DNA of 64,000 nucleotides, from NCBI GenBank assembly GCA_963775805.1, contig CAVZKG010000007.1, positions 1 through 64,000 on the forward strand. The letters are read 5' to 3'. This stretch comes from JAFAMB01 sp963775805 (GTDB lineage Bacteria; Verrucomicrobiota; Verrucomicrobiia; Chthoniobacterales; JAFAMB01). Below are positions 1 through 8,639 of this stretch, one piece after another (the stretch's first letter is position 1; each line of letters opens with the position of its first letter). The position numbers were made by a program, and so were the translations under genes. Under the pieces are notes generated by a model. That model saw nothing but the letters and a program-made list of their open reading frames with translations, had not been told where the DNA came from and made no database searches.

Positions 1-143
1 CGGTACAGCTCGCCCATCCGCCATATCCGGAAACTTCGATTCCCGTCAGGTTTTGCGAAGAACGGTGTCGAAATGGCGCCATCCGGGCCTTAGCCTCGAA
101 CAGACTGGCTTAAATGGCTGTCAAACAAAGTAATCATGAAATT

Positions 144-326
144 ATGACCCTCCCTAGATCTATAGTCTTAGGCGTAATCTCTGCACTGGCCTGCACTCTG
201 TTTCTTTCTTCGTGCGCCGACTTAAAACTACCGCCCAACCAGCCTGCTTCAAGCCGGTACAGAAGGCCTGGATCAGGAGATTGCACCCTCCGGAAAACAG
301 TGTCAGAACTGGCATTTTGGGCGTGA
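144..326 (+). pseudogene. lipoprotein N-terminus, probably a frame-broken remnant
   Basis: The first 24 residues from the ATG at 144 form a convincing lipoprotein signal: a basic start (MTLPRS), a hydrophobic core (VLGVISALACTLF) and a lipobox LSSC with Cys24 as the lipidated residue. After about residue 36 the frame turns compositionally poor and stops at 326. Another + frame continues open from about 246 to 639 and a third holds the next feature, so a frameshift near 240-250 is plausible. I do not recognise the mature protein. The 1-143 stretch upstream is open in several frames and cannot be assigned. Confidence 0.3.
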
Positions 327-454
327 TGGGTCGGGCTTTTGGACGGCGTCTTTCCATGGATCGCGAATCCATTGCCAAACCGCATTGGTCTGGCAAAACC
401 GCCTCCTGTTTGATACACGGGCAAGCAATCCGGAAGAGAACCATCCATTCTATC

Positions 455-628
455 ATGAATCATCGAGTCATCGGAACAACGCTGCCTGTCCTCGAACTGC
501 AATTGCAACCCGGCGAAAGTGTTCTTGCCGTATCCAGTCCATATCTTGTGAGTCCTGGCGAATCTGTGCAGGAAGCCGGAGCCGGTGCAATCATCGGTTC
601 GGTCATTCGTGGGCTGACTCAGAAATAA
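455..628 (+). pseudogene. short AIM24-like fragment
   Basis: This 57-residue frame contains the segment LPVLELQLQPGESVLAVSS followed by a Ser-Pro-Gly turn and a Gly/Ala-rich stretch. That resembles the N-terminal strand pair of AIM24/TIGR00266-family beta-barrel proteins (typically 'LEVELEPGESV.AEPGAM'). Complete family members are over 200 residues, so this is either a truncated copy or a small standalone derivative. No good ribosome-binding site lies at normal spacing. It could be the end of a gene whose start is the lipoprotein signal at 144, now in another frame. Confidence 0.35.
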
Positions 629-639
629 GCGTCGACTAG

Positions 640-1608
640 CTAAGACGTGGCTGTCTGCACCTTGATACGACCACGCTCGATCAACCATGTCAATGATTCG
701 AACACGGCCTCTAACGAACCGTAACGAGGCTGGTAATTCAGGAGTTTTCTGGCTTTTTCGATGCTGCAATTCGGCGAGTGCGCAATATGATCCCAAGTCG
801 CACTCGCTTCCTCTTTTGAGACAGTCAACTTCCATTCATCCCATGAAGAGAATCGTAACTTGGGATGATGCCCAAACCATGCGGAGACGGCTTCTGCGTA
901 GCCGCGCAGCGTGAGGGCCGCGGGCGAAACTACATGGAAGCTTTCGCCCAGGGCGACACTCCGATTTGCAACGGCCTGTGCGAAAGCCTGCGCAACATCA
1001 TCCGCATGGACGTGGTGCACGGTCTCCATTCCGAGATTGGGCAAGCTGAGTTCGTCGCCATCTGCGAGGCGTTGAAAAACGTCCAGATTAAAATGTCCCG
1101 CTGGGTTCAGCGGCTCCCATCCCGGTCCGACAATGTGGCCTGGATGCAAGGTTGTTGCCGGGAAACCACTCAGACGCGCTTCCCGTTGCAGGTATTCTTC
1201 GATCGCGGCTTTTTGAATACCGTACTCACCGAACGGTCTGCGCGGAGTTTCTTCGGTCGTTGGAACCTGGAGACTTGGTCCATGGACCCAAACGGTGCCG
1301 CAATGGATAAAATGTTCAATCTGGCCCTTGAGTGCCGAGACCAACAACTCCGTGCTTTCCAAGGTGAAACTGATCAGGTCGATCACGACGTCGGGATGCA
1401 GGTCCCGGATCGCGTTTTCAAATTGCCCGGATTGTCCGTCTGTTGACCGATCCAACTCAATGCTTGTCACCCGGCTCCAAGCGCCATGTTTACGGTATGG
1501 AACGCGTTTGCTCCGGCTGACACTCAAAACTTCATGGCCGGCAAAAGCCAATCTTGGGACGAGGTATGTCCCGATGTGTCCGGTCCCGCCAATGACAACG
1601 ACGCGCAT
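640..1608 (-). CDS. NAD-dependent epimerase/dehydratase (extended SDR)
   Basis: An extended short-chain dehydrogenase of 322 residues. From the chosen start MRVVVIGG it opens directly with the first Rossmann strand and the nucleotide-binding GGTGHIGTYL motif. An upstream in-frame ATG at 1632 would add eight residues before this strand, which is less likely. A catalytic Tyr-x3-Lys is visible as YGIQK about residue 140. A HxxH-type segment (TVHHVHADDVAQAF) resembles the sugar-nucleotide epimerase part of the family. The substrate cannot be read from the sequence. It diverges from the small membrane protein at 1738, so the two may share a promoter region of about 130 bp. Confidence 0.8.
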   Translation of the reverse strand: MRVVVIGGTGHIGTYLVPRLAFAGHEVLSVSRSKRVPYRKHGAWSRVTSIELDRSTDGQSGQFENAIRDLHPDVVIDLISFTLESTELLVSALKGQIEHFIHCGTVWVHGPSLQVPTTEETPRRPFGEYGIQKAAIEEYLQREARLSGFPATTLHPGHIVGPGWEPLNPAGHFNLDVFQRLADGDELSLPNLGMETVHHVHADDVAQAFAQAVANRSVALGESFHVVSPAALTLRGYAEAVSAWFGHHPKLRFSSWDEWKLTVSKEEASATWDHIAHSPNCSIEKARKLLNYQPRYGSLEAVFESLTWLIERGRIKVQTATS

Positions 1609-1737
1609 ATGGAGTGAAACATCGACGCCCAAATGTCCCGGTCAAGTTACGAAGAAAAGAAGCACGCCACACGCCGATACCGCATCGCGAGCACCCGGTG
1701 CACTGGCGGCGTCAGAGATCATCGGCGATGCTGCCGG

Positions 1738-2223
1738 ATGCATTGGATTGAGGTCGTAGAATTCTCGTTCTACCTGGTGGAAACATTCGCGCTGCCCTTT
1801 GCGATTCTCGTCTTCGTGATTGAACGAAGGAAAGAAAGATTTGTGGACGAGGAGGAGCTCTATCAGCGGTTGTCGGATGAATACACGAATTTCCTCAAGC
1901 TAGTGCTGGATAATTCTGACTTACAGCTCCTCCGAAAAAACGGGCATCTGGCCCAGTTGAGTGAAGAGCAAATGGAGCGCAAACAGGCACTGTTCGGGAT
2001 TTTAGTATCGATCTTCGAGCGCGCATACATCCTGGTCTACGAAGAACGGATGAGTAAGCAGACGCGACGGCTTTGGTTCTCTTGGGAGGATTACATGCGC
2101 GAATGGTGCCGGCGGTCCGATTTTCGCAAAGCATTATCGGAATTGCTGGAAGGGGAAGATCCTGATTTCAGAAAGCATATTGAAGCCATAGCGGGAGCAG
2201 TCGCTCCACCGGAACGAACATGA
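1738..2223 (+). CDS. small membrane-anchored protein of unknown function
   Basis: A 161-residue protein from the ATG at 1738 (MHWIEVVEF). A longer frame opens at 1633 but its extra 35 residues are Arg/Cys-rich and look non-coding. Residues about 5-25 form one hydrophobic segment ending in ERRKER, which predicts a single membrane anchor with the bulk cytoplasmic. The rest is rich in charged and aromatic residues (YERMSKQTRRLWFSWEDYM) and probably helical. I do not recognise a named family. It is followed 46 bp later by upp on the same strand, so co-transcription is possible. Confidence 0.6.
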   Translation: MHWIEVVEFSFYLVETFALPFAILVFVIERRKERFVDEEELYQRLSDEYTNFLKLVLDNSDLQLLRKNGHLAQLSEEQMERKQALFGILVSIFERAYILVYEERMSKQTRRLWFSWEDYMREWCRRSDFRKALSELLEGEDPDFRKHIEAIAGAVAPPERT

Positions 2224-2269
2224 ATATGCGAGACAACTCGATGACAAAAATTACTATGACCGTTTATCC

Positions 2270-2890
2270 ATGTTACACCTACTCAATCATCCGCTGGCAG
2301 ACCACGTTGTAACGCACTTACGAGATCGAACCACCAAACCGGCGACGTTCCGGACGCTTGCATACCAGATTAGCCTCTTGCTCGCGATCGAAGCGACGCG
2401 CGATGTGGAAACCCAGGAACTGACCATTGATACTCCACTCGAGGCACATTCAGGTCGCGTGTTGTCTCAATCGATCGTCCTGGTGCCGATACTACGCGCG
2501 GGGATTTCGATGGTTCAACCGTTTGCGGATCTCCTGCCAAGTGTGAGCGTCGGGTATATCGGTCTCGAACGGGACGAGCAAACAGCGATCGCACGAAGTT
2601 ACTATTGCAAGCTCCCGCCGCTTGCTTCCAAACGGGTACTGATTCTCGATCCGATGCTTGCAACTGGCGGATCTGCCTCCCAGGCAATCGGGGTCGTGAC
2701 GGCTCAAGGAGCAGTCGCGGCTGATCTTAGCCTTGTATCGATCGTTTCCGCTCCGGAAGGGGTGGCCGCTGTGGAAGCTGTTGATCCGCGCATCAAGATT
2801 TACACGGCTGCGCTCGATCGCGAATTAAATACCCGAAAGTATATTCTGCCTGGGCTGGGGGATTTTGGCGATCGGCTCTACGGGACCTAG
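2270..2890 (+). CDS. upp: uracil phosphoribosyltransferase
   Basis: A 206-residue cytosolic enzyme that salvages uracil: uracil + PRPP gives UMP + pyrophosphate. The length matches the family (about 208). Visible landmarks are LVPILRAGISM near residue 75, which forms part of the active site, the PRPP-binding loop ILDPMLATGGSA near 125-136, and the C-terminal uracil-recognition segment PGLGDFGDRLYGT. The start at 2270 gives the usual N-terminus with LNHPLADHVVTHLRD. A CodA-like deaminase, which could supply uracil from cytosine, is encoded at 12.6 kb but not as a neighbour. Confidence 0.95.
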   Translation: MLHLLNHPLADHVVTHLRDRTTKPATFRTLAYQISLLLAIEATRDVETQELTIDTPLEAHSGRVLSQSIVLVPILRAGISMVQPFADLLPSVSVGYIGLERDEQTAIARSYYCKLPPLASKRVLILDPMLATGGSASQAIGVVTAQGAVAADLSLVSIVSAPEGVAAVEAVDPRIKIYTAALDRELNTRKYILPGLGDFGDRLYGT

Positions 2891-2910
2891 CCTGAGTGAG
2901 CAAAATAGCC

Positions 2911-2988
2911 CCGTCCCAGCTTGCCCGACGACTCGTCCGCCATAGCTTTAGCGACGGCGGAAGCCTTGGCGAAGTCTAGCGGGGACGG
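2911..2988. repeat. nested imperfect inverted repeat after upp
   Basis: An intergenic element with nested arms. The outer pair is CCGTCCCAGC (2911-2920) and GCGGGGACGG (2979-2988), with one mismatch. The inner pair is TCCGCC (2936-2941) and GGCGGA (2956-2961). No T-run follows, so it is not a standard terminator. The composition (GCGACGGCGGAAGCC, CCTTGGCGAAG) resembles dispersed REP-like elements I would expect in soil verrucomicrobial genomes, but I see no second copy here. It lies between the 3' ends of upp and the GpsA-like gene. Confidence 0.35.
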
Positions 2989-3120
2989 TTGAACGGATCG
3001 AAGCCAGAGTTTCCATAGCCAAAGTCATTTAGGCAAATAGGATGGTTCTTTGGCCTGGATTCACCACGACATCTTGCGAAGCAATCATATTGGCGCCAAG
3101 TCGGATAAGGTTCTCAGACG

Positions 3121-4152
3121 TTATGTAATTGGCTCGAATGGTTGATCTCGGCAAATCGCGTCAACGATCGCGCGAGTGAGCGGCATTCGCGCGGCAGAAA
3201 GTGCCCCGTTCATCATCGCCAAACTTGGACCGATCGTGAGAGCCAGTTCGGCCCCCTCGATCGTATCGTCTGGCATGTAGTCTGCCTTGGCTTGTGAATA
3301 GGTCATGCCGAGCCCCAGTAGCCGACCCAAGCGGGAATTGCGCCCCGCTTGGCAGGTCACATACAGGTCGCCCGTGCCTGCCAGTCCAACCACGGTCGCC
3401 TGGTCGCCGCCAAGATGACCCACGAGAATCGATAACTCAGCCACCGCTTGAGTGAAGAGCGCGGCGGCAAGATTGTACATCATCGCTCCGTTTTCAGCGT
3501 TTCCCATGCGTTCGAGTCTGCCAGCAGCGGTGCCGACACCAATCGCATACAGATTCTTGAAGGCGGCGCAAACCTCAACACCGACCAGATCTTGCGAGGT
3601 GCTGGGGTGATAGTAAGGCGTCCCGACCAGATCGGCGACGCGATTCAGAATATCCTTATCGTTTCCGGCTATCACGACGCTAGTATCGCGCTTCGCCGCA
3701 AGCTCGCCCGCTATGCAGGGCCCCCCGACCGCCATAACGGCTAGTTGCCGGCTAGTTCGCCTTTCGAATTCCTTTGCGACGACTTTGGGCAAGAGCTCAA
3801 AAGAGGCCTCCCTTGTCACGAGGCCCTTAGTGATCATGAGCACTGGCAGCGGATTCAACTCGACCTCGACCATGCGATCGATCGCCCAGCCGACACCAGC
3901 GGAAGAGGTGCCCAAAATCAGAAGATCAGCGCCACCACCTAGAGCTTGGTCCAAGCCCTCCCACCGATAAGCAGTTACAGACGATGGTAGTCTTACTCTC
4001 AGTCTGGGATGTAGACTGGTTCTTTCAATTGAACTTATGATTTCTTCATCGAGGTGAGTGCCTACTAAAGCAACGTTATGGCCGTTGTCGGCCGTTACGA
4101 CTGCCATCGCGGAACCCATCACACCTGCCCCGAGTATGACGACTTTAGCCAT
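3121..4152 (-). CDS. NAD(P)-dependent glycerol-3-phosphate dehydrogenase-like protein
   Basis: A 343-residue GpsA-family oxidoreductase. The N-terminal Rossmann motif is VVILGAGVMGSAMA. The catalytic-domain block VEVCAAFKNLYAIGVG carries the Lys of the family and GLAGTGDLYVTCQAGRNSRLGRLLG is the substrate-binding signature. Classic GpsA reduces dihydroxyacetone phosphate to sn-glycerol 3-phosphate. This copy is divergent at its N-terminal half (long HLDEEIISSIER insert), and its neighbours are a divergently transcribed SDR, a sugar-acid-type transporter and a TIM-barrel isomerase. It may therefore be a catabolic paralogue acting on another phosphorylated or hydroxylated carbon acid rather than the housekeeping enzyme. 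Confidence 0.75.
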   Translation of the reverse strand: MAKVVILGAGVMGSAMAVVTADNGHNVALVGTHLDEEIISSIERTSLHPRLRVRLPSSVTAYRWEGLDQALGGGADLLILGTSSAGVGWAIDRMVEVELNPLPVLMITKGLVTREASFELLPKVVAKEFERRTSRQLAVMAVGGPCIAGELAAKRDTSVVIAGNDKDILNRVADLVGTPYYHPSTSQDLVGVEVCAAFKNLYAIGVGTAAGRLERMGNAENGAMMYNLAAALFTQAVAELSILVGHLGGDQATVVGLAGTGDLYVTCQAGRNSRLGRLLGLGMTYSQAKADYMPDDTIEGAELALTIGPSLAMMNGALSAARMPLTRAIVDAICRDQPFEPIT

Positions 4153-4386
4153 GTCGTATCTCCATCAGTCGCCGCATCCATACGCTGTTCTTCGCACTGG
4201 GCCAGCAGAATCGCACAAAAAGTGAGCGCAATCCTTCTAGGCGCTTTCGATTCAACCAGTATTTTGATTGGCAACCTGGAGCTGGCCCCCTGAATCGAAT
4301 AGACGAGCAGACATTCCTCTAGGTTGACAGAATTTTGGCTGCTTGTCGAAACCAGGAGGCGGTCTATCAAAGAACTAGTTAATATT

Positions 4387-5139
4387 ATGTTACTAAAGGA
4401 TAAATTCGCGGTGATATCGGGTGCGGCGACGGATAATGGGATTGGCTTTGCGACAGCACGTCTCTTCGCCGAACAAGGTGCAACAGTCGCGCTTCTCGAT
4501 CTTGAACGGAGCTTTCCTCAAAAGAAGGCTGCAATGCTGGGTGAGCAACATCGGGGATACGTTTGCGATGTGACGCAGAAAGAGGCCTGCGAGGCGGTAG
4601 CAAAGCAGATTATACAGGATTTCGGAGGCGTCGATATCCTTATTAATAATGCGGGGATTACACAACCGATCCGGATTATGGATGTTAAACCGGAGAACTA
4701 CGACGCCGTGGTGGATGTTAGTTTGCGCGGAATGCTGTATCTTTCTCAGGCATTTATTCCGAACATGATCAGTCGTGGCGGAGGCTCGATTGCGTGTACC
4801 TCTTCGGTGTCCGCTCAGACCGGTGGCGGATTCTTCGGTGGACCGCATTATTCAGCCGCAAAAGCCGGCATGCTGGGGCTGGCAAAGGATATGGCCCGTG
4901 AGCTTGGGCCAAAGAAGATCAGGGTAAACGCAGTAACGCCTGGGATGGTCGCAACGGACATCCGCGGCGATAAGATGAGCCAGGAAATAATGGATCGCAT
5001 CGTGGCCGGAATTCCGCTGGGACGGATCGCGACGCCTACAGAAATTGCCAACGCTTTCCTTTTCCTGGCTTCGGACATGTCTTCGTTTGTCACCGGGGCG
5101 ACGATTGATGTGAATGGCGGTATGTATATCCGGGCTTGA
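4387..5139 (+). CDS. short-chain dehydrogenase/reductase (FabG-like)
   Basis: A classical SDR of 250 residues from ATG 4387 (MLLKDKFAVISGAATDNGIG). The longer frame from 4324 adds 21 residues unlike the family. The cofactor glycine motif (GAATDNGIG), the NNAG motif and the catalytic YSAAK are present, and the C-terminus DVNGGMYIRA is typical of FabG/gluconate-dehydrogenase-like members. LLDLE after beta-2 ends in an acidic residue, which favours NAD over NADP. It probably oxidises a hydroxyl of the substrate imported by the MFS protein encoded 40 bp downstream. The start region has a weak ribosome-binding site. Confidence 0.85.
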   Translation: MLLKDKFAVISGAATDNGIGFATARLFAEQGATVALLDLERSFPQKKAAMLGEQHRGYVCDVTQKEACEAVAKQIIQDFGGVDILINNAGITQPIRIMDVKPENYDAVVDVSLRGMLYLSQAFIPNMISRGGGSIACTSSVSAQTGGGFFGGPHYSAAKAGMLGLAKDMARELGPKKIRVNAVTPGMVATDIRGDKMSQEIMDRIVAGIPLGRIATPTEIANAFLFLASDMSSFVTGATIDVNGGMYIRA

Positions 5140-5179
5140 CCGAGCGATTTCCTCCAGAACTGACAGAGAGCTGACTACT

Positions 5180-6490
5180 ATGCGCCCCAATTCCACAACC
5201 GCTGCTATCGCGGAGACGGTAATCGATGGAGCCGTTCGCAAGGCCAAGAATCGGCTAGTGCCGATGATCATCATCATGTACCTGATCGCCTACATCGACC
5301 GGGCGAATCTAGGTTTTGCCGCGTTACGGATGAACGCTGACTTGAATCTTACCCCCGAGCTGTTCGGGTTCGCGGCCGGCATCTTTTATGTCGGCTATGT
5401 GATTTTCGAAGTGCCTAGCAACATTCTGTTAGGGCGCTTCGGGTGCAACGTCTGGTTCGCCCGAATCATGGTGACGTGGGGATTGTTGTCCATGGCCACT
5501 GCATTGAGCAAAGGTATCATCTCTTTATCGATCGTACGATTTCTCTTGGGTTTTGCCGAGGCCGGCCTTGCTCCAGGATTGATCTATTACATGACGATCT
5601 GGTTCCCGAAACGGGAACTTTCGAAAGTAATCTCGTACTACTACCTCGGACTGCCACTCTCATCGATAATTGCCGGACCGCTTTCGGGTCTGATTCTCGA
5701 TCACATGAATGGCATTGTCGGCCTGAAGAGTTGGCAATGGCTTTTCATTCTCGAGGGTATTCCGGCGCTTGTTATGGCGGTAGTTTCTTTAGTCTATCTC
5801 ACTAATACGCCAAAGGAGGCCAAGTGGTTGACCGACGAAGAGCGGGATGCCTACGATCACATGATGGAGCGGGAGCGCAAAGAAGTAGCTTCTCACGGAC
5901 ACGCTGACCTCAAAGCCTCTCTATTAAGCTGGAAAGTATGGATACTAGGTATTGCCTATTCCGCCACTGTGTTTGGCCTAACTGGGCTCGTGTTTTGGAT
6001 GCCTCAAATCATCAAGCAATTCCGCGTTACGGACACAGTAGTGGGCCTGCTCAGCACGATTCCTTATATTATCGGCGCAATTGTCATGTGTTGGTGGGCT
6101 GCAAGTTCGGACTCCAAAAAGGAACGGTTCTGGCACTTCATTATTCCCTCCCTGATCTTCTCGGTCGGATTCGTGATCACCGCGGTTTCGTCGTCGCCGT
6201 GGGCATCGCTGCTCGGAATGGTCATCAGCACCGCAGGATTTTTATCGGCGGTTCCAGTTTATTACACGTTGCCGGCCTCATTTCTCGTCGGCGCAGCGTC
6301 TGCCGGCGGAATGGCGGTCTGTAACGCGGTAGGAAATATCGGAGGTTTTTTCGGACCTTGGATCCTCGGTTACGTCAGACAAAGAGCAGGTGCACCTTCC
6401 GCGCTTTATTTGTGTGCATTGGTTGTTCTGATCGCTCCGGCTCTTGTCGCTTACTTGCGGTTTACTAACAAGCATATGCCTTGGAAATAG
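5180..6490 (+). CDS. MFS transporter, anion:cation symporter (ACS) type
   Basis: A 436-residue inner-membrane transporter with about 12 hydrophobic helices. I chose ATG 5180 because it gives a short cytoplasmic N-terminus before MIIIMYLIAYIDRANLGFAALRM, a hallmark of the ACS family (galactonate, glucarate, tartrate and phthalate carriers: YxDRxNxxxA). A second family signature is EAGLAPGLIYYMTIWFPKRE near residue 125. It therefore most likely imports a carboxylated sugar or hydroxy acid with protons. It lies 40 bp after the SDR and 64 bp before the isomerase, in one likely operon. An 11-bp hairpin sits just downstream. Confidence 0.87.
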   Translation: MRPNSTTAAIAETVIDGAVRKAKNRLVPMIIIMYLIAYIDRANLGFAALRMNADLNLTPELFGFAAGIFYVGYVIFEVPSNILLGRFGCNVWFARIMVTWGLLSMATALSKGIISLSIVRFLLGFAEAGLAPGLIYYMTIWFPKRELSKVISYYYLGLPLSSIIAGPLSGLILDHMNGIVGLKSWQWLFILEGIPALVMAVVSLVYLTNTPKEAKWLTDEERDAYDHMMERERKEVASHGHADLKASLLSWKVWILGIAYSATVFGLTGLVFWMPQIIKQFRVTDTVVGLLSTIPYIIGAIVMCWWAASSDSKKERFWHFIIPSLIFSVGFVITAVSSSPWASLLGMVISTAGFLSAVPVYYTLPASFLVGAASAGGMAVCNAVGNIGGFFGPWILGYVRQRAGAPSALYLCALVVLIAPALVAYLRFTNKHMPWK

Positions 6491-6508
6491 ATCAATTCAA
6501 TCTGCATT

Positions 6509-6536
6509 GCTCACAAATCGCTAATGATTTGTGAGC
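6509..6536 (+). terminator. perfect 11-bp hairpin between MFS and isomerase genes
   Basis: GCTCACAAATC (6509-6519) and GATTTGTGAGC (6526-6536) are exact inverted complements around a six-base loop. No T-run follows, so it is a weak candidate for intrinsic termination. It may instead be an RNA-stability or processing element, or an operator. It covers the possible GTG start at 6531, which favours ATG 6555 as the start of the next gene. Confidence 0.4.
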
Positions 6537-6554
6537 CCGGCAAACCAAGCTAAA

Positions 6555-7397
6555 ATGTCCAATCGAATCATTTCAATCTCGGCCGCTCCCTACGACGGGT
6601 ACGAGTTTCCTGCGATGCTGGACAGCATTGCTTCCATCGGAGCCCAATACGTTGAACCTGCATTTATCGTTGGCTATACCGAACCCTTTAACGAGAGCAG
6701 TTTCAGCCTGTCGAATGTCCCGCAGTATGCCACATGGTTGAAACAGAGCGGTCTTCAATGTCACGCGTTTTCCTCACACATTGATCTTGGCAAATCAGAC
6801 GCGGACATAGTCTTCGCTCGAAGAATGGATTTTGCCCGAGCCCTTGGAGCCAAAATTATCAACACCAACGCTGCGCATCGAACAAATGCAGACGGCTTTT
6901 TTCGAAACATCCGAATTCTTGCTGCGCACGCCGAGCGTCTCGACATGATCATAGGGCTGGAAAATCCTGGAAATGGAGAGGATAACCTGTTCAATCTGGC
7001 CGAGGATGGCCTGAATCTTTTGGAAAAAATTGATTCACCGTACGTGCGGCTGAATTATGACGCAGGGAACACCGTTTCACATAGGCCTGCCCAGATTGAT
7101 CCCGCAAAGGATGCGGTGCTCGCGATGCGTGGCTGCGGCCATGTCCATCTCAAGGATGTCCAGGCTCGGAACGACGGCTATTATTTTGTCCCGATCGGCG
7201 AGGGAGACGTCGATTGTCCGATGATCCTGCAGGCTGTAAAAGCTCGCCCCGATCTCAATCTGGCGATCGAGATCCCGCTTCGATTCCATCGGACTCTGGA
7301 TGCGCAACCCTGCCGAAACAATTCCCCTGTTGAGATTGTCGAAATTGAAGCGATTCTCCGCAAATCACTCGACTTTGTCCGGCATAAGTTGGCTTGA
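6555..7397 (+). CDS. sugar phosphate isomerase/epimerase-type TIM-barrel protein
   Basis: A 280-residue xylose-isomerase-like TIM barrel (AP-endonuclease-2 superfamily). I prefer ATG 6555 (MSNRIISIS) over GTG 6531, which lies inside a stable hairpin. Metal-site residues of the family are visible: Glu in MIIGLENPGNGEDN, Asp/Asn in VRLNYDAGNT, His in CGHVHLKDVQ and Glu in LAIEIPLRFHR. The order Glu-Asp-His-Glu is that of the family's divalent-metal centre. Members isomerise or epimerise keto sugars and hydroxypyruvate-like compounds. Here it should act on the compound imported and oxidised by the two upstream gene products. The exact substrate is unknown. Confidence 0.8.
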   Translation: MSNRIISISAAPYDGYEFPAMLDSIASIGAQYVEPAFIVGYTEPFNESSFSLSNVPQYATWLKQSGLQCHAFSSHIDLGKSDADIVFARRMDFARALGAKIINTNAAHRTNADGFFRNIRILAAHAERLDMIIGLENPGNGEDNLFNLAEDGLNLLEKIDSPYVRLNYDAGNTVSHRPAQIDPAKDAVLAMRGCGHVHLKDVQARNDGYYFVPIGEGDVDCPMILQAVKARPDLNLAIEIPLRFHRTLDAQPCRNNSPVEIVEIEAILRKSLDFVRHKLA

Positions 7398-7409
7398 CCG
7401 TGCCGCCTC

Positions 7410-8474
7410 CTACCTGTTGATCGACCTCCGAATCTGGTTTGGAGTTTGTCCGAAAGCGGCTTTGAACCGTCGATCAAAATAGCTTTGATCTGAAAATCCG
7501 GTTGCAAGCGCGATTTCTGCGATCGTGGCTGAACTCTCTCTGAGCATACGGAGAGCGCGAGAGAGCCGGACATGCGTGATGTAGTTCACAAATGTCATTC
7601 CCGATAACTGTTTGAAGACCCTGCTGAATCGCGACGGGCTTAGATGTGCAAGGCGCGCTCCCTTTTCGACCGCTATGGTTTCTATATAATTCGTGGAGAT
7701 ATATTCAAACACGGGTTTGAGTCTGTCCGCAGTTGCTTGCTGTCGAATCATTAGGGATCGTAGCGATTCGGACACCCAAAAATGCTTCGCCAGTACATAG
7801 AGCAACCGCAGCATATTAGCTTTGCAGCCGACCTGAAAATAGAGGTCGCGTGCGAAATAGCATTCAAGTAGGTCCGCAAGAGTGGACACCATGATTGGGT
7901 AAAGCGGTGCATTCGTTCGAACAACATGCGGCTCTCCCGCTTGATGCGTGAAAAATGGAAGCAGCGAATAATAATCGTAGGAGGGCGAACCGAGACTGTA
8001 GACAAATTCGGGCAAGAACCCGATCGAAATCACCCGAGCATTCAAACCGGGGGCATCAATCACCGTGTGCAACTTGAGATTGTCGACGATCAGCAGATCG
8101 CCGGGACCAAGTTTGACCGAGCGATCCCCCATCCGGAACAAGGCTTCACTATCAATTGGAATCCACAGTTCCAAGTGTTCGTGCCATGTCATCGCTGCAG
8201 TAAAATCGTTGTGCCTGTAATTAAACAACCGAATACACAGCGGAAATTCGGTATCGGTCAGTGGGTTGTAGCGCCCTGTGCGATCGTAATCGATTTGATG
8301 TTTTTCGAACGTCAACCGATCGGCGACCCTGGCCAAACTCGAATATTCATCGAGATCATCGGAAGATAATCGCCTGGGGTCATTGGAATGTGACTCGCCG
8401 CGCGTCACCGAGCGCCTTCTGCGCGCCTGTTCTGGGGAGAGCATATCTGCTGATACGTAACGCGAAAATCTCAA
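7410..8474 (-). CDS. AraC-family transcriptional regulator
   Basis: A 354-residue regulator. The N-terminal half holds a cupin-like effector domain (HEHLELWIPI, then LGPGDLLIVDNLKLHTV at about residues 105-150). The C-terminal 100 residues carry two helix-turn-helix motifs: VEKGARLAHLSPSRFSRVFKQLSG and IAEIALATGFSDQSYFDRRFKAAFGQTPNQIR, the AraC signature. An internal ATG at 8444 is an alternative start. It is convergent with the isomerase gene, 12 bp away, so it probably controls the SDR-MFS-isomerase operon and the GpsA-like gene, or the ABC transporter gene on its other side at 8640. It would act as an inducer-responsive activator. Confidence 0.85.
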   Translation of the reverse strand: MRFSRYVSADMLSPEQARRRRSVTRGESHSNDPRRLSSDDLDEYSSLARVADRLTFEKHQIDYDRTGRYNPLTDTEFPLCIRLFNYRHNDFTAAMTWHEHLELWIPIDSEALFRMGDRSVKLGPGDLLIVDNLKLHTVIDAPGLNARVISIGFLPEFVYSLGSPSYDYYSLLPFFTHQAGEPHVVRTNAPLYPIMVSTLADLLECYFARDLYFQVGCKANMLRLLYVLAKHFWVSESLRSLMIRQQATADRLKPVFEYISTNYIETIAVEKGARLAHLSPSRFSRVFKQLSGMTFVNYITHVRLSRALRMLRESSATIAEIALATGFSDQSYFDRRFKAAFGQTPNQIRRSINR

Positions 8475-8639
8475 TTAGTCTTCCTGAAACACTGAAACCT
8501 ACCGAGTTGCGTCCATACCGATTTGTAATGTTCCGGTAACGGTCCGGTCAGGCGAACGGCGTTTATTCACCCGGACGCGGGATTCACACGACTGAACCTG
8601 CGCACCAAAGATCAGAGGGAAGTACCAACTCTATCCCGA

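Noticed and set aside
134..835. 233-codon open frame on the minus strand at the left edge
   Set aside because: It runs antisense through the lipoprotein/AIM24-like region and into the C-terminus of the SDR gene; its composition (many Arg, Ser, Cys) and lack of any domain are typical of a shadow frame.
865..1446. 193-codon + frame inside the extended SDR gene
   Set aside because: It is antisense to a well-supported SDR with cofactor and catalytic motifs; no independent motif or ribosome-binding site supports it.
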